Of a DNA stretch of 64,000 bases, positions 52,375 through 61,818 are shown piece by piece. This DNA is from an uncultured Ruminiclostridium sp. (GTDB lineage Bacteria > Bacillota > Clostridia > Oscillospirales > Ruminococcaceae): contig CAJUQV010000014.1 in NCBI GenBank assembly GCA_910588335.1, forward strand, positions 19,053 to 83,052, in the 5' to 3' direction. Every line of letters starts with the position of its first letter. Positions within the stretch are counted from its first letter, which is position 1. The translations under genes were made by a program, and so were the position numbers. Below the pieces are notes generated by a model that was given only the letters and a program-made list of their open reading frames with translations, was not told the origin of the DNA and ran no database searches.

Positions 52375-54552
52375 ATGCGTACCGATATCAGAGAAAAAAT
52401 TTTCGTTTTGCTGTATGAAAGAGGAGAGAAAGGGCTTACCGAACCCGAAATAATTTCCATTATCGGAAAAAAGAAGGATAATAAGATAATCAGCCGCGAG
52501 CTTGAGGATATGAAGCGCTTTAAAGTGTTGAATTACTCCAAGCTCCGCTATTCCCTGAAAAATCCCGATAAATTTTATCTCGGAACAGTGACCCGCTGCG
52601 CACGCGGACACGGTTTTGTTAAGTTAGAGAACTGCCGTAACGAAGAGGAAGAGGAGGAAGAGGGCGAAGAGGTATTCATAAGAGGAAAGGACTTTCACGG
52701 CGCGGTTCCGGGTGACCGAGTGCTTGTAAAAATAATTGCGGATAAGGATGAATACAACCGTTCACGTACAGCGGTGGTAACCTCGGTTTTGGAGTTTTCC
52801 TCAAATATGCTCACCGGAGTGGTAGTGGACTACAACGGAGAAATACGCTTACAGCCATCCTCATTTTCCTCCCCCGTACCCCTTGTCATAGTGGGCTTCG
52901 GGGAACAGGCGGTGAGAGTGGGAGATAAAGTGCGCTTTGAAATAAAAAGAAGAGGCGAACGGCACTCGGAGCACGTGGCCACCGTAACGGAAGTATTCGG
53001 CAGTTCCGATATAGCCAGAGTCTCGGTGAAGGCGTATATAGAAGAAAAACAGATACCCACCGAATTTCCCGATGAGGTAATACGCGAAGCCGAGGAAATC
53101 GAGAAAAAGGGCATTCCTTCCGGTGAAAAGGCAATGCGCACCGATCTTCGCGATCTTCCCATTTTCACCATAGACGGAGCGGACACAAAGGATATAGACG
53201 ACGCGATTAGCATCGAAAAGACCGCAAAGGGATTCAAGTTGGGCGTTCATATAGCCGACGTGTCACACTATGTAAAAAAAGGCACCGCTTTGGATCAAGA
53301 AGCCCGCAAAAGAGGAACCAGTGTTTACATCGCCGATATGGTAATACCAATGCTGCCCAAGGAACTGAGCAACGGTATTTGCTCCCTTAACCCCAACGAG
53401 GAGCGTCTGGCTTTTTCCTGCCTTATGGAGCTTGACAACGAGGGGGAGATCACCAAGTACCGTTTTGTAAAATCCCTTATCAGGTCAAGAGTCAAGGGCG
53501 TATACAGCGAGGTAAACAAGATTCTGGCGGGCGAAACCGACGAAGAGATAGAACAAAAATACTCGGAAGTAATAAACCAAATACCCGTAATGAACGAGCT
53601 TGCTTCAATACTTATACAAAACAGGATAAAAAGAGGCGCCCCGGAAATCAACAGCGTGGAAAGCAAGATAATCTGCGACGAAAACGGAATTTGTATAGAT
53701 ATTAAGGCAAGGCAGAGCGGCGTTGCCGAAGGTATCATAGAGGAATTTATGTTAGCCGCCAACAACTGCGCCGCAAAAGTGGGGATGTCCAATCATATTC
53801 CCTTTGTTTACCGAGTTCATGAAGCTCCCACGGCGGAAAAGCTTATGATGCTTAAAGACACATTAGTGGCTATGGGCATTGAACCAAAGGGGATAAAGGA
53901 GACCTCCTCCGCCAAGGATCTGGCTAATATCTTAAGGGAATGCAAGGATGATCCGAGAGCGCCGATTATACATCGTATGACACTGCGCACAATGATGAAG
54001 GCAAAATACAGCGAAAATCCCATAGGTCACTTCGGATTGGTCATGAAGGAATACGCCCACTTTACATCGCCCATACGCCGTCTTGCGGATTTATCCATTC
54101 ATAGGATACTTACCGATTATGTTATGGGAGAGGCAGCCAAGCTGGAAAAACGCTACACCCGCTTCGCCAATGAAAATTCCGCAAGAGCCAGCGAGACGGA
54201 AGTCACAGCGATAAACGCGGAAAGAGACTGCGAAAAATATTATGCTGCCGAGTATATGAAAAGCCATGTGGGCGAACAGTTTGAGGGAATCATATCGGGC
54301 GTAATAAACAGCGGAATATTTGTCGAGTTGCCAAATACCGTGGAAGGAAGAATAGATACCTTTACCCTTCCCGAAGGCGAGTATGAAGTAAGAAACGGGA
54401 TTATGCTTGTGGAAATGCTTTCCAATACCGTGTATGCCATGGGCGACAAAGTTAAAGTCACATTATCGGCGGTAAACGTAGGTGCGGGACAGATCGATTT
54501 TGTGTTGGATGAGCATATTCCGATGAGCACGAAAAGTAATGCGGATAAATAA
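52375..54552 (+). CDS. rnr: Ribonuclease R
   Basis: Processive 3'-5' exoribonuclease of the RNB family, 725 residues. Order: N-terminal winged helix (about 1-65), cold-shock domains (about 70-220, with an acidic EEEEEEGEE insert near 85), the RNB catalytic domain with TIDGADTKDIDDAIS and its metal-binding Asp residues, HVADVSHYVKKGT-type loop (IADVSHYV), FTSPIRRLADL, and a C-terminal S1 domain (about 640-715). The ATG follows GAAAGGAC. smpB, often next in this cluster, is absent. Confidence 0.97.
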   Translation: MRTDIREKIFVLLYERGEKGLTEPEIISIIGKKKDNKIISRELEDMKRFKVLNYSKLRYSLKNPDKFYLGTVTRCARGHGFVKLENCRNEEEEEEEGEEVFIRGKDFHGAVPGDRVLVKIIADKDEYNRSRTAVVTSVLEFSSNMLTGVVVDYNGEIRLQPSSFSSPVPLVIVGFGEQAVRVGDKVRFEIKRRGERHSEHVATVTEVFGSSDIARVSVKAYIEEKQIPTEFPDEVIREAEEIEKKGIPSGEKAMRTDLRDLPIFTIDGADTKDIDDAISIEKTAKGFKLGVHIADVSHYVKKGTALDQEARKRGTSVYIADMVIPMLPKELSNGICSLNPNEERLAFSCLMELDNEGEITKYRFVKSLIRSRVKGVYSEVNKILAGETDEEIEQKYSEVINQIPVMNELASILIQNRIKRGAPEINSVESKIICDENGICIDIKARQSGVAEGIIEEFMLAANNCAAKVGMSNHIPFVYRVHEAPTAEKLMMLKDTLVAMGIEPKGIKETSSAKDLANILRECKDDPRAPIIHRMTLRTMMKAKYSENPIGHFGLVMKEYAHFTSPIRRLADLSIHRILTDYVMGEAAKLEKRYTRFANENSARASETEVTAINAERDCEKYYAAEYMKSHVGEQFEGIISGVINSGIFVELPNTVEGRIDTFTLPEGEYEVRNGIMLVEMLSNTVYAMGDKVKVTLSAVNVGAGQIDFVLDEHIPMSTKSNADK

Positions 54553-54570
54553 TATTATTGAATAGAAAAT

Positions 54571-54608
54571 AAAACGTCGGAAAGCGTAAATAAGCTTTTC
54601 GACGTTTT
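54571..54608 (+). terminator. Terminator after rnr
   Basis: AAAACGTCGGAAAGC pairs with GCTTTTCGACGTTTT (one G-U pair) around an 8-nt loop, 18 bp after the stop. Confidence 0.75.
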
Positions 54609-54659
54609 CCGCATACAGTGCAGCGCAAACATTCCGTATGTTACAAGTCGTACTTTTTT

Positions 54660-55154
54660 CTAATTCCCAATATCAATACTGTTTTTGTGTTGAATATGTA
54701 TTCCTATATGCCCAATACCTAAAATAAGTGTTGCTATTAACATACATACAACTCTTCCGTATATTCCCAGCATAAAAAAAGCAATAACCGGCAGAACTGC
54801 CCCGGCGATGGGGACACCAAAAAAACTACTGTAAAAATCCGATAACCTGCGTTCACTCCGAAAATAACGCACCCACCATGCTTCATACATTAACATTAAA
54901 ATTAAAGCCGCAATCAGCCACAAAGACCAAAGCGTCCATTCATGTATATTAAAATCAGAAAAAATCAATGAACAGCAGCAGGTCAATGCTTCTCCCGATC
55001 TTTCAAAGAACACAAGAATTTTATTTTCCTTTTTAGATGTATATCCCTGCGGTTTTCCTTTTGACCATATTATATTGGGAATAAATAACATCAATAAAAA
55101 AAGTAGTCCTATGTATGAAAACCCCAAATTTCCAAACATACTATTGTCCTCCAA
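54660..55154 (-). CDS. Hypothetical membrane protein of a PadR pair
   Basis: 164 residues, about four to five hydrophobic helices (10-27, 52-68, 73-92, 110-127, 130-150). I recognise no family name with certainty, although IPNIIWSKGKPQGYT near residue 26 looks like a conserved block of small membrane proteins found beside PadR regulators. It overlaps the padR gene by 14 bp and is cotranscribed, so it may be the regulated function, for example efflux or membrane-stress related. Confidence 0.75.
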   Translation of the reverse strand: MEDNSMFGNLGFSYIGLLFLLMLFIPNIIWSKGKPQGYTSKKENKILVFFERSGEALTCCCSLIFSDFNIHEWTLWSLWLIAALILMLMYEAWWVRYFRSERRLSDFYSSFFGVPIAGAVLPVIAFFMLGIYGRVVCMLIATLILGIGHIGIHIQHKNSIDIGN

Positions 55155-55686
55155 TTAAAAGCTTTTTTGATTCCTTACACCATTCCAAATACGTCCGATA
55201 GGTTTTTATACCAAACCTTACCGTAAGCAGATAATATTGGTGTGCAGCGTCATCATTTAAGCTTTTATTTAAAATTGCTTCGGCATATAAAAGATATGGT
55301 AATTCTTCTTCGATTTTCTTTTCAAATGCTTCAATATGAATGAGCGCCTGTTTCTCGCCTTTTTCACTTCCGAAAAATAATTTTAATAATGTTTCATAAC
55401 GAAGTTCGTCCTTTTCAATAGGCAGCGAGAGCCACTTTTTCAAATAATCACGTCCGTTTTCAGTTATGGTATATATCAGCTTATTCCTTTTGTTTTTTGT
55501 ATCTTCCCTTCTCGTAGCCAGCCCGCGATTAACCAAATCACTTAAGGCGGGGTATATGCTGCCATAACTTGCACTCCAAAAATATTTAAGAGTGGTATCC
55601 ATTCGCTTCTTAATTTCATATCCCGTTAATTCCTCATGGCTTAATAAACCTAAAATCACACAATCAATCTTTTTTTCATTTGACAT
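55141..55686 (-). CDS. PadR-family transcriptional regulator
   Basis: 181 residues: N-terminal winged helix (ILGLLSHEELTGYEIKKRMD, then SYGSIYPALSDLVNRGLATRRE at the recognition helix and wing) and a C-terminal helical dimerisation domain (about 85-181). PadR proteins repress small-molecule-responsive genes, often efflux systems. It leads an operon with the membrane protein gene and sits beside two ABC exporter genes. The ATG follows AAGGAAAATAG. Confidence 0.93.
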   Translation of the reverse strand: MSNEKKIDCVILGLLSHEELTGYEIKKRMDTTLKYFWSASYGSIYPALSDLVNRGLATRREDTKNKRNKLIYTITENGRDYLKKWLSLPIEKDELRYETLLKLFFGSEKGEKQALIHIEAFEKKIEEELPYLLYAEAILNKSLNDDAAHQYYLLTVRFGIKTYRTYLEWCKESKKLLIGGQ

Positions 55687-55898
55687 TTCTATTTTCCTTT
55701 CTTAATTCTACGATAATGTATTCACAATAAATTAGCGAAATATATCAGATTGATATATTATACATTGTTCAGATTTTAATTTCAACCTGTTTTCAAAACT
55801 TTCACACAATTTTCATTTTCCTGAAAAAAGATATTACAACTTTACATGAGAAATCAATTTTCTTTTAGACGCACTATCCAAACAGAAGAACAGTAAAA

Positions 55899-55933
55899 GA
55901 CGGTACAGCCTTAGTAATCAATGCTGTACCGTC
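55899..55933 (-). terminator. Terminator of the ABC exporter operon
   Basis: GACGGTACAGC / GCTGTACCGTC, a perfect 11-bp stem with 13-nt loop, followed by TTTT on the minus strand, about 60 bp after the ABC stop codon. The rest of 55687-55991 is AT-rich and holds no gene. Confidence 0.75.
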
Positions 55934-55991
55934 ATAATAAAATACTTCCCTGTAACAAAAAATACAATGTTTATGTTAATTCACAAAGTTT

Positions 55992-57794
55992 TTAATTGTA
56001 ATACCTCGCCTGCGCCCTGAACATTTCCGAATAAACCCCTCCGTCTATTTCAACAAGTTCTTCATGCGTCCCGTACTCCTTTATCCTGCCCTCCGAAAAA
56101 ACCGCAATTCTGTCACAAAACTTACAGCTTGAAAGCCTGTGGGAAATATAAATGGCCGTTTTTCCTCCTACCAAAGTATCAAAATGCCTGTAAATATCAT
56201 ATTCCGCAACCGGGTCCAGCGCCGCAGTAGGCTCGTCCAATATAACCACCGGCGCTTTCTTGTACAGTGCCCTGGCTATGGCAATTTTCTGCTGCTCACC
56301 GCCCGAAGGTTCTATTCCGTTTTCGTCAAAAGATTTAAACAGCATTGTACCGGAACCTTTTTCAAGCGAATCCACTTTTTCCTTAAGCCCCACCTGTTCT
56401 ATTATTCCGTCCACATTATTCTGAGCATCATTCACATTATCCAGAATGATATTTTCATTTATTGAAAAGGCAAATAATCTGAAATCCTGAAAAACAGGTG
56501 AGAATATATTCATATATTCGCTGTAATCGTATTCCTTTATATCAATCCCGTCCAAAAGTATTTCCCCGTCAGTGGGATCGTAAAGGCGGCAAAGAAGTTT
56601 AACAAAGGTGGTTTTTCCCGCGCCGTTAAGTCCGACCACGGAAAGATGCTCCCCCTGATGAAGGGTAATAGAAACCCCATCCAATACCTTCACGTCAGTA
56701 TTGGGATAGGTAAAGGAAACGTTTCTGAATTCGATGGTGTGATCTATGTTCTTTACATGACGGCTTCCCTTTTCTATCGCGGCGGGATATTCCATAAGCT
56801 TTATATACTCGTAAGCGTAATTAGTGCGTTTTACTATATTCTGCACATTCCAAAGAAGAGCGGACATGGAGCTTTGAAAAGCGGAGCCGGCGGAAAGCAT
56901 CTGGGTAAATACGGGAATTGTTATGCTCCCCGTAAGCACAAGTATTCCTAAATATAAGTAAGAAGCAATATCCCTTGCCACACCGAATCCGTTGGAAACA
57001 TGATCCCAAGGCAGCTCGCTGTTTGCTCTTTTTGCCCAGTGGCTTATCTGTTCATGGGTAACGCTGTTCCACTTTCCGAGCATCATATCCCCGGCGCCGT
57101 AAAGCCTGATGTCCTTTCCGTAGCGGAAGTCCGTCAAAGTAAAGCCGTAATATCCGAAAACACGGTTTAGTTTTGAAAGCCCCTTATGGGCCTCTATTTC
57201 TATTTTATTCGTCTTGTTGGTAACAAAAACCTTTACGGCTACCACTACGGCGGTTATAAGGAAAAGGACCGGAGCGTAGACTGCAATAAGCGTTACCGAG
57301 CCCAATATCTTTAGAATATTGGAAATCATTTCAAAGAAAGGGGAACAAATCCCGACTACACCGCCGGAATACCAGCTCATTCCCGTATTTGCCGCTTCCA
57401 CCTGATCCAACGCCCGTTTATCCTCCGTATGCTGGAAATCCATTTCCATTACCCGCCTGCCCATTTGTACGGAGAAATAATTGTCAAATTTTTCCGAATA
57501 TTTTTCTATTATTACCCCAAGCTGTGAACCCGCCAACGATAAAAGATTGGAGCCTACCGCTATAACAGCGGTGTATAATATAAGTTTTTCTATATTTCTC
57601 TCACCCAACAGCTCGGCTATGATAAGGGGAGAAACAATGATTGACACAAAGGGCTGAACCGCGTCAACAATTGTTTTCAACAGGCTTACAAAGAAATACC
57701 CCTTATGTAATTTCCATGCTATAGGAATAAAATATTTTAAGGTTTTCACCGCGATGGACGTTCCGCTCGATTTTTCTTTATTCTTTTTAAACAC
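55992..57794 (-). CDS. ABC exporter, ATPase/permease half-transporter (second gene)
   Basis: 600 residues: six-helix membrane domain (about 25-330) and nucleotide-binding domain (about 350-600) with Walker A GLNGAGKTT, Q-loop FSPVFQD, signature EPSGGEQQK, Walker B VVILDEPTAALD and switch ISHRLSS. The signature begins PSGGE rather than LSGGE. It overlaps the upstream half-transporter gene by 8 bp, which suggests a heterodimeric exporter of peptides, lipids or drugs. Confidence 0.93.
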   Translation of the reverse strand: MFKKNKEKSSGTSIAVKTLKYFIPIAWKLHKGYFFVSLLKTIVDAVQPFVSIIVSPLIIAELLGERNIEKLILYTAVIAVGSNLLSLAGSQLGVIIEKYSEKFDNYFSVQMGRRVMEMDFQHTEDKRALDQVEAANTGMSWYSGGVVGICSPFFEMISNILKILGSVTLIAVYAPVLFLITAVVVAVKVFVTNKTNKIEIEAHKGLSKLNRVFGYYGFTLTDFRYGKDIRLYGAGDMMLGKWNSVTHEQISHWAKRANSELPWDHVSNGFGVARDIASYLYLGILVLTGSITIPVFTQMLSAGSAFQSSMSALLWNVQNIVKRTNYAYEYIKLMEYPAAIEKGSRHVKNIDHTIEFRNVSFTYPNTDVKVLDGVSITLHQGEHLSVVGLNGAGKTTFVKLLCRLYDPTDGEILLDGIDIKEYDYSEYMNIFSPVFQDFRLFAFSINENIILDNVNDAQNNVDGIIEQVGLKEKVDSLEKGSGTMLFKSFDENGIEPSGGEQQKIAIARALYKKAPVVILDEPTAALDPVAEYDIYRHFDTLVGGKTAIYISHRLSSCKFCDRIAVFSEGRIKEYGTHEELVEIDGGVYSEMFRAQARYYN

Positions 57795-59679
57795 TTAACG
57801 CCGCCTCCTCTCCGAAGCTGTTTTCATTATTTTCGCCGCCGTTTTCGTCTTTATAGTACTGCGCCTGAATCTCAAACATTTCCGCGTAAGCGCCGCCCTT
57901 TCGGAGCAGCTCCTCGTGAGTGCCGCACTCGACCATTTCTCCCGATTTAAACATGGCTATACTGTCGCAGAAGCGGGTGGAGGAAAGACGGTGGGAGATA
58001 TAAACAGCCGTCTTGTTCCCTATTATCTCGTCAAAGCTTTTGTAAAGTCTGTATTCCGCAAGAGCGTCCAAAGCGGCGGTCGGCTCGTCAAGCACTATTA
58101 CGGGAGCGTTTTTGTAAAGAGCTCTCGCAAGGGCAAGCTTCTGCTTTTCCCCTCCCGAAAGATCGACGCCGTTGTCGTCGATAATCTTTAAAAGCTGGGT
58201 ATCGACGCCTTTTTCGAGACTTAAAAGCTTTTCCTTAAGCCCGCTCAATTCAAGACAGCTTTCACAAAGCACCTTGTCGGTGTCCTCCGGTGTTTTCATG
58301 GAAACGTTTTCCGCCATGGGGAAGGCAAATATCTCTACGTTTTGAAAAACGGGGGAAAACAGCCCGAAGTATTCCTTCCTTCTGAATTTCTTTATATTCG
58401 TTCCGTTTAAGAGTATCTCTCCCTCGGTAACGTCGTAAAGCCGCAGAAGAAGCTTTATAAAGGTGGTTTTTCCCGCTCCGTTCAGCCCTACCACCGCAAG
58501 GCGCTTTCCCGCTTCAAGGGTAAGACTGAGGTTTTTCAGCGCGTAGCCCTCTTGACCCTTATATTTAAAGGAAACGTTTTTAAACTCGAATACATACTTG
58601 TCCTTTTTCGGCACCGGCACGCACTGCGACTCGTCCTCTTCGGGAAGATCCGTAAAAGAGCGGAAATCGTCCGTCTGCATACTGCGTTCCTTTAAGGTGC
58701 CCATGGCGTTGAATATTCCCGTAAGAGCGGAGGAAAAGGAGAAAGCCAGTCCCGTATATAGAGTGAAGTCGCCTATAGAAATATTGCTCCCCAGAAATGC
58801 GTTTATAAACACATAGTAAACCATCGCCATCATAACAATCTGAAGCCCGTGGGCCACCGCAGAGTTTAACATCCATAGATTTTTGCTGTGAAGCATTTTG
58901 CCCTGCTTTTCGTTTATAATATCCCGCTGCTTTCCCAGAAGCCAGTTTTTCATTCCGAAAAGGCGAATGTCCTTTGCGTAATCGAAGCTGCGGGTGGTCT
59001 GCTCCATGTAGTTTATTTTCCGCCAGACATTGCCCAGCTTATCCCAGACCTCTTTTCTGTCCCTCTTTACCGTATGGCGGAAAAACAGGAACTGTAATAC
59101 CGCAATCACCGCCAACGCCGCAATCAAGCGCCAATCCAGAACCACTATCATAGTCAGCGTAACAATAAGCGTAACCGCGTCGACTCCGATATCGTGTATT
59201 GAATGCATCATTCCCTCTATGCCGTTGGTATTACCGCCGGTGGCATTGGTAGCTTTTTCGTGCATATCCAATATATCCGGCTGCTCCAATGTCTGGTAAT
59301 CCATAGACATCATCTTTGCCACCCGCTCGGTAATGATCCTCATTCGCACGCAAATCATTTTGTACCATACCCTGTTGTTTGTGTACACATTGAGCACGGT
59401 AAAAGTCAGCAATACCGCCGCCACAAGCACCAGCAGCTTTAAAAGAGGCGCTGTATCGGGATTCCCTGCGGCGCTCTGCGCCTCAAGTATGTCTAAAATA
59501 AACTTACCAACAAAACTCCAGAGATAGTTCATAGAGGAATGGGTTATTACGCTTAACCCCATAATGAACAGCAGCGTAGGATAATATCGCTTGATTTTTC
59601 CGAGTATGTAAACTACGTTTTTGGCTATGCCGTACTCGGTATGGAATTTGTTTTCATTCTCTTTTTTCTTCTTTTTCAA
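57787..59679 (-). CDS. ABC exporter, ATPase/permease half-transporter (first gene)
   Basis: 630 residues with the same layout as its partner: helices between about 30 and 330, then an ATPase with GLNGAGKTT, FSPVFQN, DLSGGEKQK, VIVLDEPTAALD and ISHRLSS. Both sites look catalytically intact in this subunit. A TTG start at 59679 follows AAAGGGAG. A C-terminal tail (about 600-630) is Asn/Glu-rich. The exported substrate is unknown; the operon lies between PadR and XRE regulators, either of which could control it. Confidence 0.93.
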   Translation of the reverse strand: MKKKKKENENKFHTEYGIAKNVVYILGKIKRYYPTLLFIMGLSVITHSSMNYLWSFVGKFILDILEAQSAAGNPDTAPLLKLLVLVAAVLLTFTVLNVYTNNRVWYKMICVRMRIITERVAKMMSMDYQTLEQPDILDMHEKATNATGGNTNGIEGMMHSIHDIGVDAVTLIVTLTMIVVLDWRLIAALAVIAVLQFLFFRHTVKRDRKEVWDKLGNVWRKINYMEQTTRSFDYAKDIRLFGMKNWLLGKQRDIINEKQGKMLHSKNLWMLNSAVAHGLQIVMMAMVYYVFINAFLGSNISIGDFTLYTGLAFSFSSALTGIFNAMGTLKERSMQTDDFRSFTDLPEEDESQCVPVPKKDKYVFEFKNVSFKYKGQEGYALKNLSLTLEAGKRLAVVGLNGAGKTTFIKLLLRLYDVTEGEILLNGTNIKKFRRKEYFGLFSPVFQNVEIFAFPMAENVSMKTPEDTDKVLCESCLELSGLKEKLLSLEKGVDTQLLKIIDDNGVDLSGGEKQKLALARALYKNAPVIVLDEPTAALDALAEYRLYKSFDEIIGNKTAVYISHRLSSTRFCDSIAMFKSGEMVECGTHEELLRKGGAYAEMFEIQAQYYKDENGGENNENSFGEEAALSV

Positions 59680-60017
59680 TTTTTCGGTCTCCCTTTCGTA
59701 TATTTTTTTACATATTATGGGTTATTATACACTTGTAACAAGATTTTTTACGTTTTTTATGAAAAAAGCCTTTCGCACTTCTCCGCAAAAGCAAAATATG
59801 CTTCGGAACAAAAGTTGCTGTCAGTCCTTATCGTAGGATTGACGTTTCCGACATTTTTAAATAATAACATAATCTTAGACTTTTTTCCATTGTTTTTTTG
59901 TGTTTTAAAAAACTTTTTTATAAATACGGCCATAATCCTGCCTCCATGATGTTTCTTGATTATATAGTGTCGTTCTTATGCTTTTGGTTTGCTTTTTATA
60001 AAATTTTTTCTGTTTTT
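59680..60017. other. Upstream region of the ABC exporter operon
   Basis: 338 bp without a supportable gene. A minus-strand TATAAT lies at 59724-59729 with no good -35, preceded by the palindrome CTTGTTACAAG at 59731-59741, a candidate regulator site. The rest is T-rich. Confidence 0.4.
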
Positions 60018-60908
60018 TCATTTATCGGATAAATCATCCTTGCCGTATGTGTTGTGCTTAAAATAAGGGTTGTCATCGTTTCTCCGATTGCTTTGACAAT
60101 GAAAGTTTTGGGGCATATTCAGAAGATTATAAGAAAATGTCATAAATGAAATAAAATTTATTCCCGCTTTGTAATGAAATATAAACTCATCGCCCTTACC
60201 GGTATCCAATATAGCCTCGTCTACAAAGGAAAGCTCTTTCATTCCTTTCACTATCTCCTCGGCGTTCTTTTTTTCTATGCCCAAAGCGGTCACAACAGAA
60301 TCAACGGTAAAATAGGCATTCTTTTTTCTTCCCGTAAAAAAATACATAGCTCTGAGGGCATTTGGAATAGACATAAACCGATAGAGTCTCAAATAACTTT
60401 CATCATATCGAAGCAGATCATCATAACCGCCCTCAAACTCCGGCATTACATAAAGATAATTGAGCCTTTTTCCCCATCTTATCTGCAAAAATCCGTTATC
60501 ATTTTCAAATTGACTGAAGGGAGGAGAATATGCCTTGTTAAATGGAATATCCTCTTCGTCTCCCCAGCCGTCAAGTGCGTAAAAATCATTCATACCCATA
60601 ATTCCACATATTATCGCTCTTCCTATCTTCATTATTTTTTTGTACATTTCCTCTTCGGGAGTTTCTCTCACATAATCAACTATTCTTTTTTCCATTTCCA
60701 CATTTTCCTTTTGATTGCCAAAAAGCTCGTCTATGGAAACGCCCAGAAACTCGGCTATCGCCGGCAAAAGAGAAGCGTCCGGATAACCGTTCATCTCCCA
60801 TTTTGACACCGCCTGGGGTGAAACTCCCACCGATTCGGCAAGCTGCTCCTGAGTTATTCCCTTGATTTTTCTGAGATTTTTCAAGGTGGTATTAAATTCG
60901 TTTACCAT
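60018..60908 (-). CDS. XRE-family regulator with large C-terminal domain
   Basis: 296 residues. Residues 5-62 are a helix-turn-helix of the Cro/XRE type (LRKIKGITQEQLAESVGVSPQAVSKWE). The remaining 230 residues include a second possible winged helix (about 185-245: LRAMYFFTGRKKNAYFTVDSVVTALG) and regions I cannot assign. The gene reads toward the ABC exporter operon, 338 bp away. Control of that operon is plausible but is inference. The ATG follows GAAGGGG. Confidence 0.85.
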   Translation of the reverse strand: MVNEFNTTLKNLRKIKGITQEQLAESVGVSPQAVSKWEMNGYPDASLLPAIAEFLGVSIDELFGNQKENVEMEKRIVDYVRETPEEEMYKKIMKIGRAIICGIMGMNDFYALDGWGDEEDIPFNKAYSPPFSQFENDNGFLQIRWGKRLNYLYVMPEFEGGYDDLLRYDESYLRLYRFMSIPNALRAMYFFTGRKKNAYFTVDSVVTALGIEKKNAEEIVKGMKELSFVDEAILDTGKGDEFIFHYKAGINFISFMTFSYNLLNMPQNFHCQSNRRNDDNPYFKHNTYGKDDLSDK

Positions 60909-60966
60909 ATCAACATAACCCCTTCATTTTAATGTTGTTGCAAGCGTATTTTTCTCTTCGCCTAAA

Positions 60967-60995
60967 AGTATAACACAAGCAAAGGTTGAATGCAA
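60967..60995 (-). promoter_or_regulatory. SigA-type promoter of the XRE regulator gene
   Basis: Minus strand TTGCAT (60990-60995), 17-bp spacer, TATACT (60967-60972). Confidence 0.7.
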
Positions 60996-61123
60996 GGGAT
61001 TTATAGTTGATAAATTCAACGGTGGATTGAAAAAAATAAAAAAATAAATTGTAGATTGAAGTTAAGAGGAAAACTATAGCAATCCAAGGAAATAACGTGA
61101 CACAGAGCGGCAAGAGCAAATTA

Positions 61124-61338
61124 TAGCAATCTTTGATCATCCATATATTTGTCTATACCTTGACCAAAGATTAGGGCTTGTTTGAAAATAGATGGAATGA
61201 TGGATTTTTGCCCCAAAATGGTTAGCTTCAAGGAAAAAAACGCAGTCAAACTGTCGTTTGACGAGGCTTTTTGACGCAGAAGATGACCGTTTGGGGGCGA
61301 AAAGACGGCGTTTCCGATTTTTCAAACAAGCCCTAGTA
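61124..61338 (+). repeat. Family A repeat A7, split by element D2
   Basis: TAGCAATC at 61124 to GATTA|GTA at 61338, flanked by TTA (61121-61123, 61339-61341). Without D2 and its TA it is a 53-bp short form with one hairpin (AATCTTTGATCA ... TTGACCAAAGATT). D2 sits 5 bp from its right end. Confidence 0.8.
61174..61333 (+). repeat. MITE-like element D2, inserted in A7
   Basis: 160 bp with perfect terminal inverted repeats GGGCTTGTTTGAAAA and TTTTCAAACAAGCCC, flanked by TA on both sides (61172-61173, 61334-61335). The core hairpin here is GTCAAAC-TGTC-GTTTGAC in place of GGAATAC-N-GTATTTC, within the same CAAGGAAAAAAACGCA context. Confidence 0.9.
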
Positions 61339-61744
61339 TTATCCTTAATACAATAGCAAATATCGCCATTGTGCTGAATATTTATGTTGATATGCTGTTA
61401 TTCGGCACGCGTTTCTACGAAGCCGAAAAAAGCATATATGAAGGCAAATCATTTAACGATTAAAAGAAAAATAAACAAGACGTTATATTGGAAGCCGTAA
61501 CGGCTATAAAAACAATATTGCGCAGTCATAAAGCCGATATACTTTATCATCCTGTCAATCCAAAAAACACATAATTTTTTAAGGTAAGGGAAATTATGAT
61601 ATGAAAGGAATGGCAATCAACACAGTACCAATATGGCTAAAATGGTGAGTAACCAAATGTGCCCGTTTGTGCTTCATGCAGGTAATAAGCAACTAATAAA
61701 GAAAAGAATTTGAAAGATATATTGAGAAAATTTTAGGTGGTTGA

Positions 61745-61773
61745 TTGACAAAAATTAGCAAAAATGATATACT
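61745..61773 (+). promoter_or_regulatory. Promoter before the integrase remnant and ychF
   Basis: TTGACA (61745-61750), 17-bp spacer, TATACT (61768-61773). It may now drive ychF through the remnant. The stretch 61575-61744 holds no recognisable gene. Confidence 0.7.
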
Positions 61774-61818
61774 TATTATGTATATAAAGCTCTTTTATTC
61801 AATAAATGAGTTGATTTA

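Larger units (their letters stand above)
61096..61574 (+). pseudogene. Broken reading frame of unknown function, split by nested repeats
   Basis: Removing A7 plus one TTA joins an open frame at 61096-61123 to 61342-61574, reading RDTERQEQIILNTIANIAIV then LNIYVDMLLFGTRFYEAEKS and so on. One in-frame TAA at 61461-61463 breaks it; beyond the stop the same frame continues DVILEAVTAIKTILRSHKAD to a TAA at 61572. No start codon is visible upstream. The family is not recognised. It may be cargo of the lost integrative element whose integrase remnant lies next to it. Confidence 0.35.

Noticed and set aside
59641..59949. Hydrophobic plus-strand open frame of 102 codons upstream of the ABC genes
   Set aside because: Its composition reflects T-rich DNA (Phe/Leu/Tyr), it has no ribosome site, and it overlaps the 5' end of the ABC gene.
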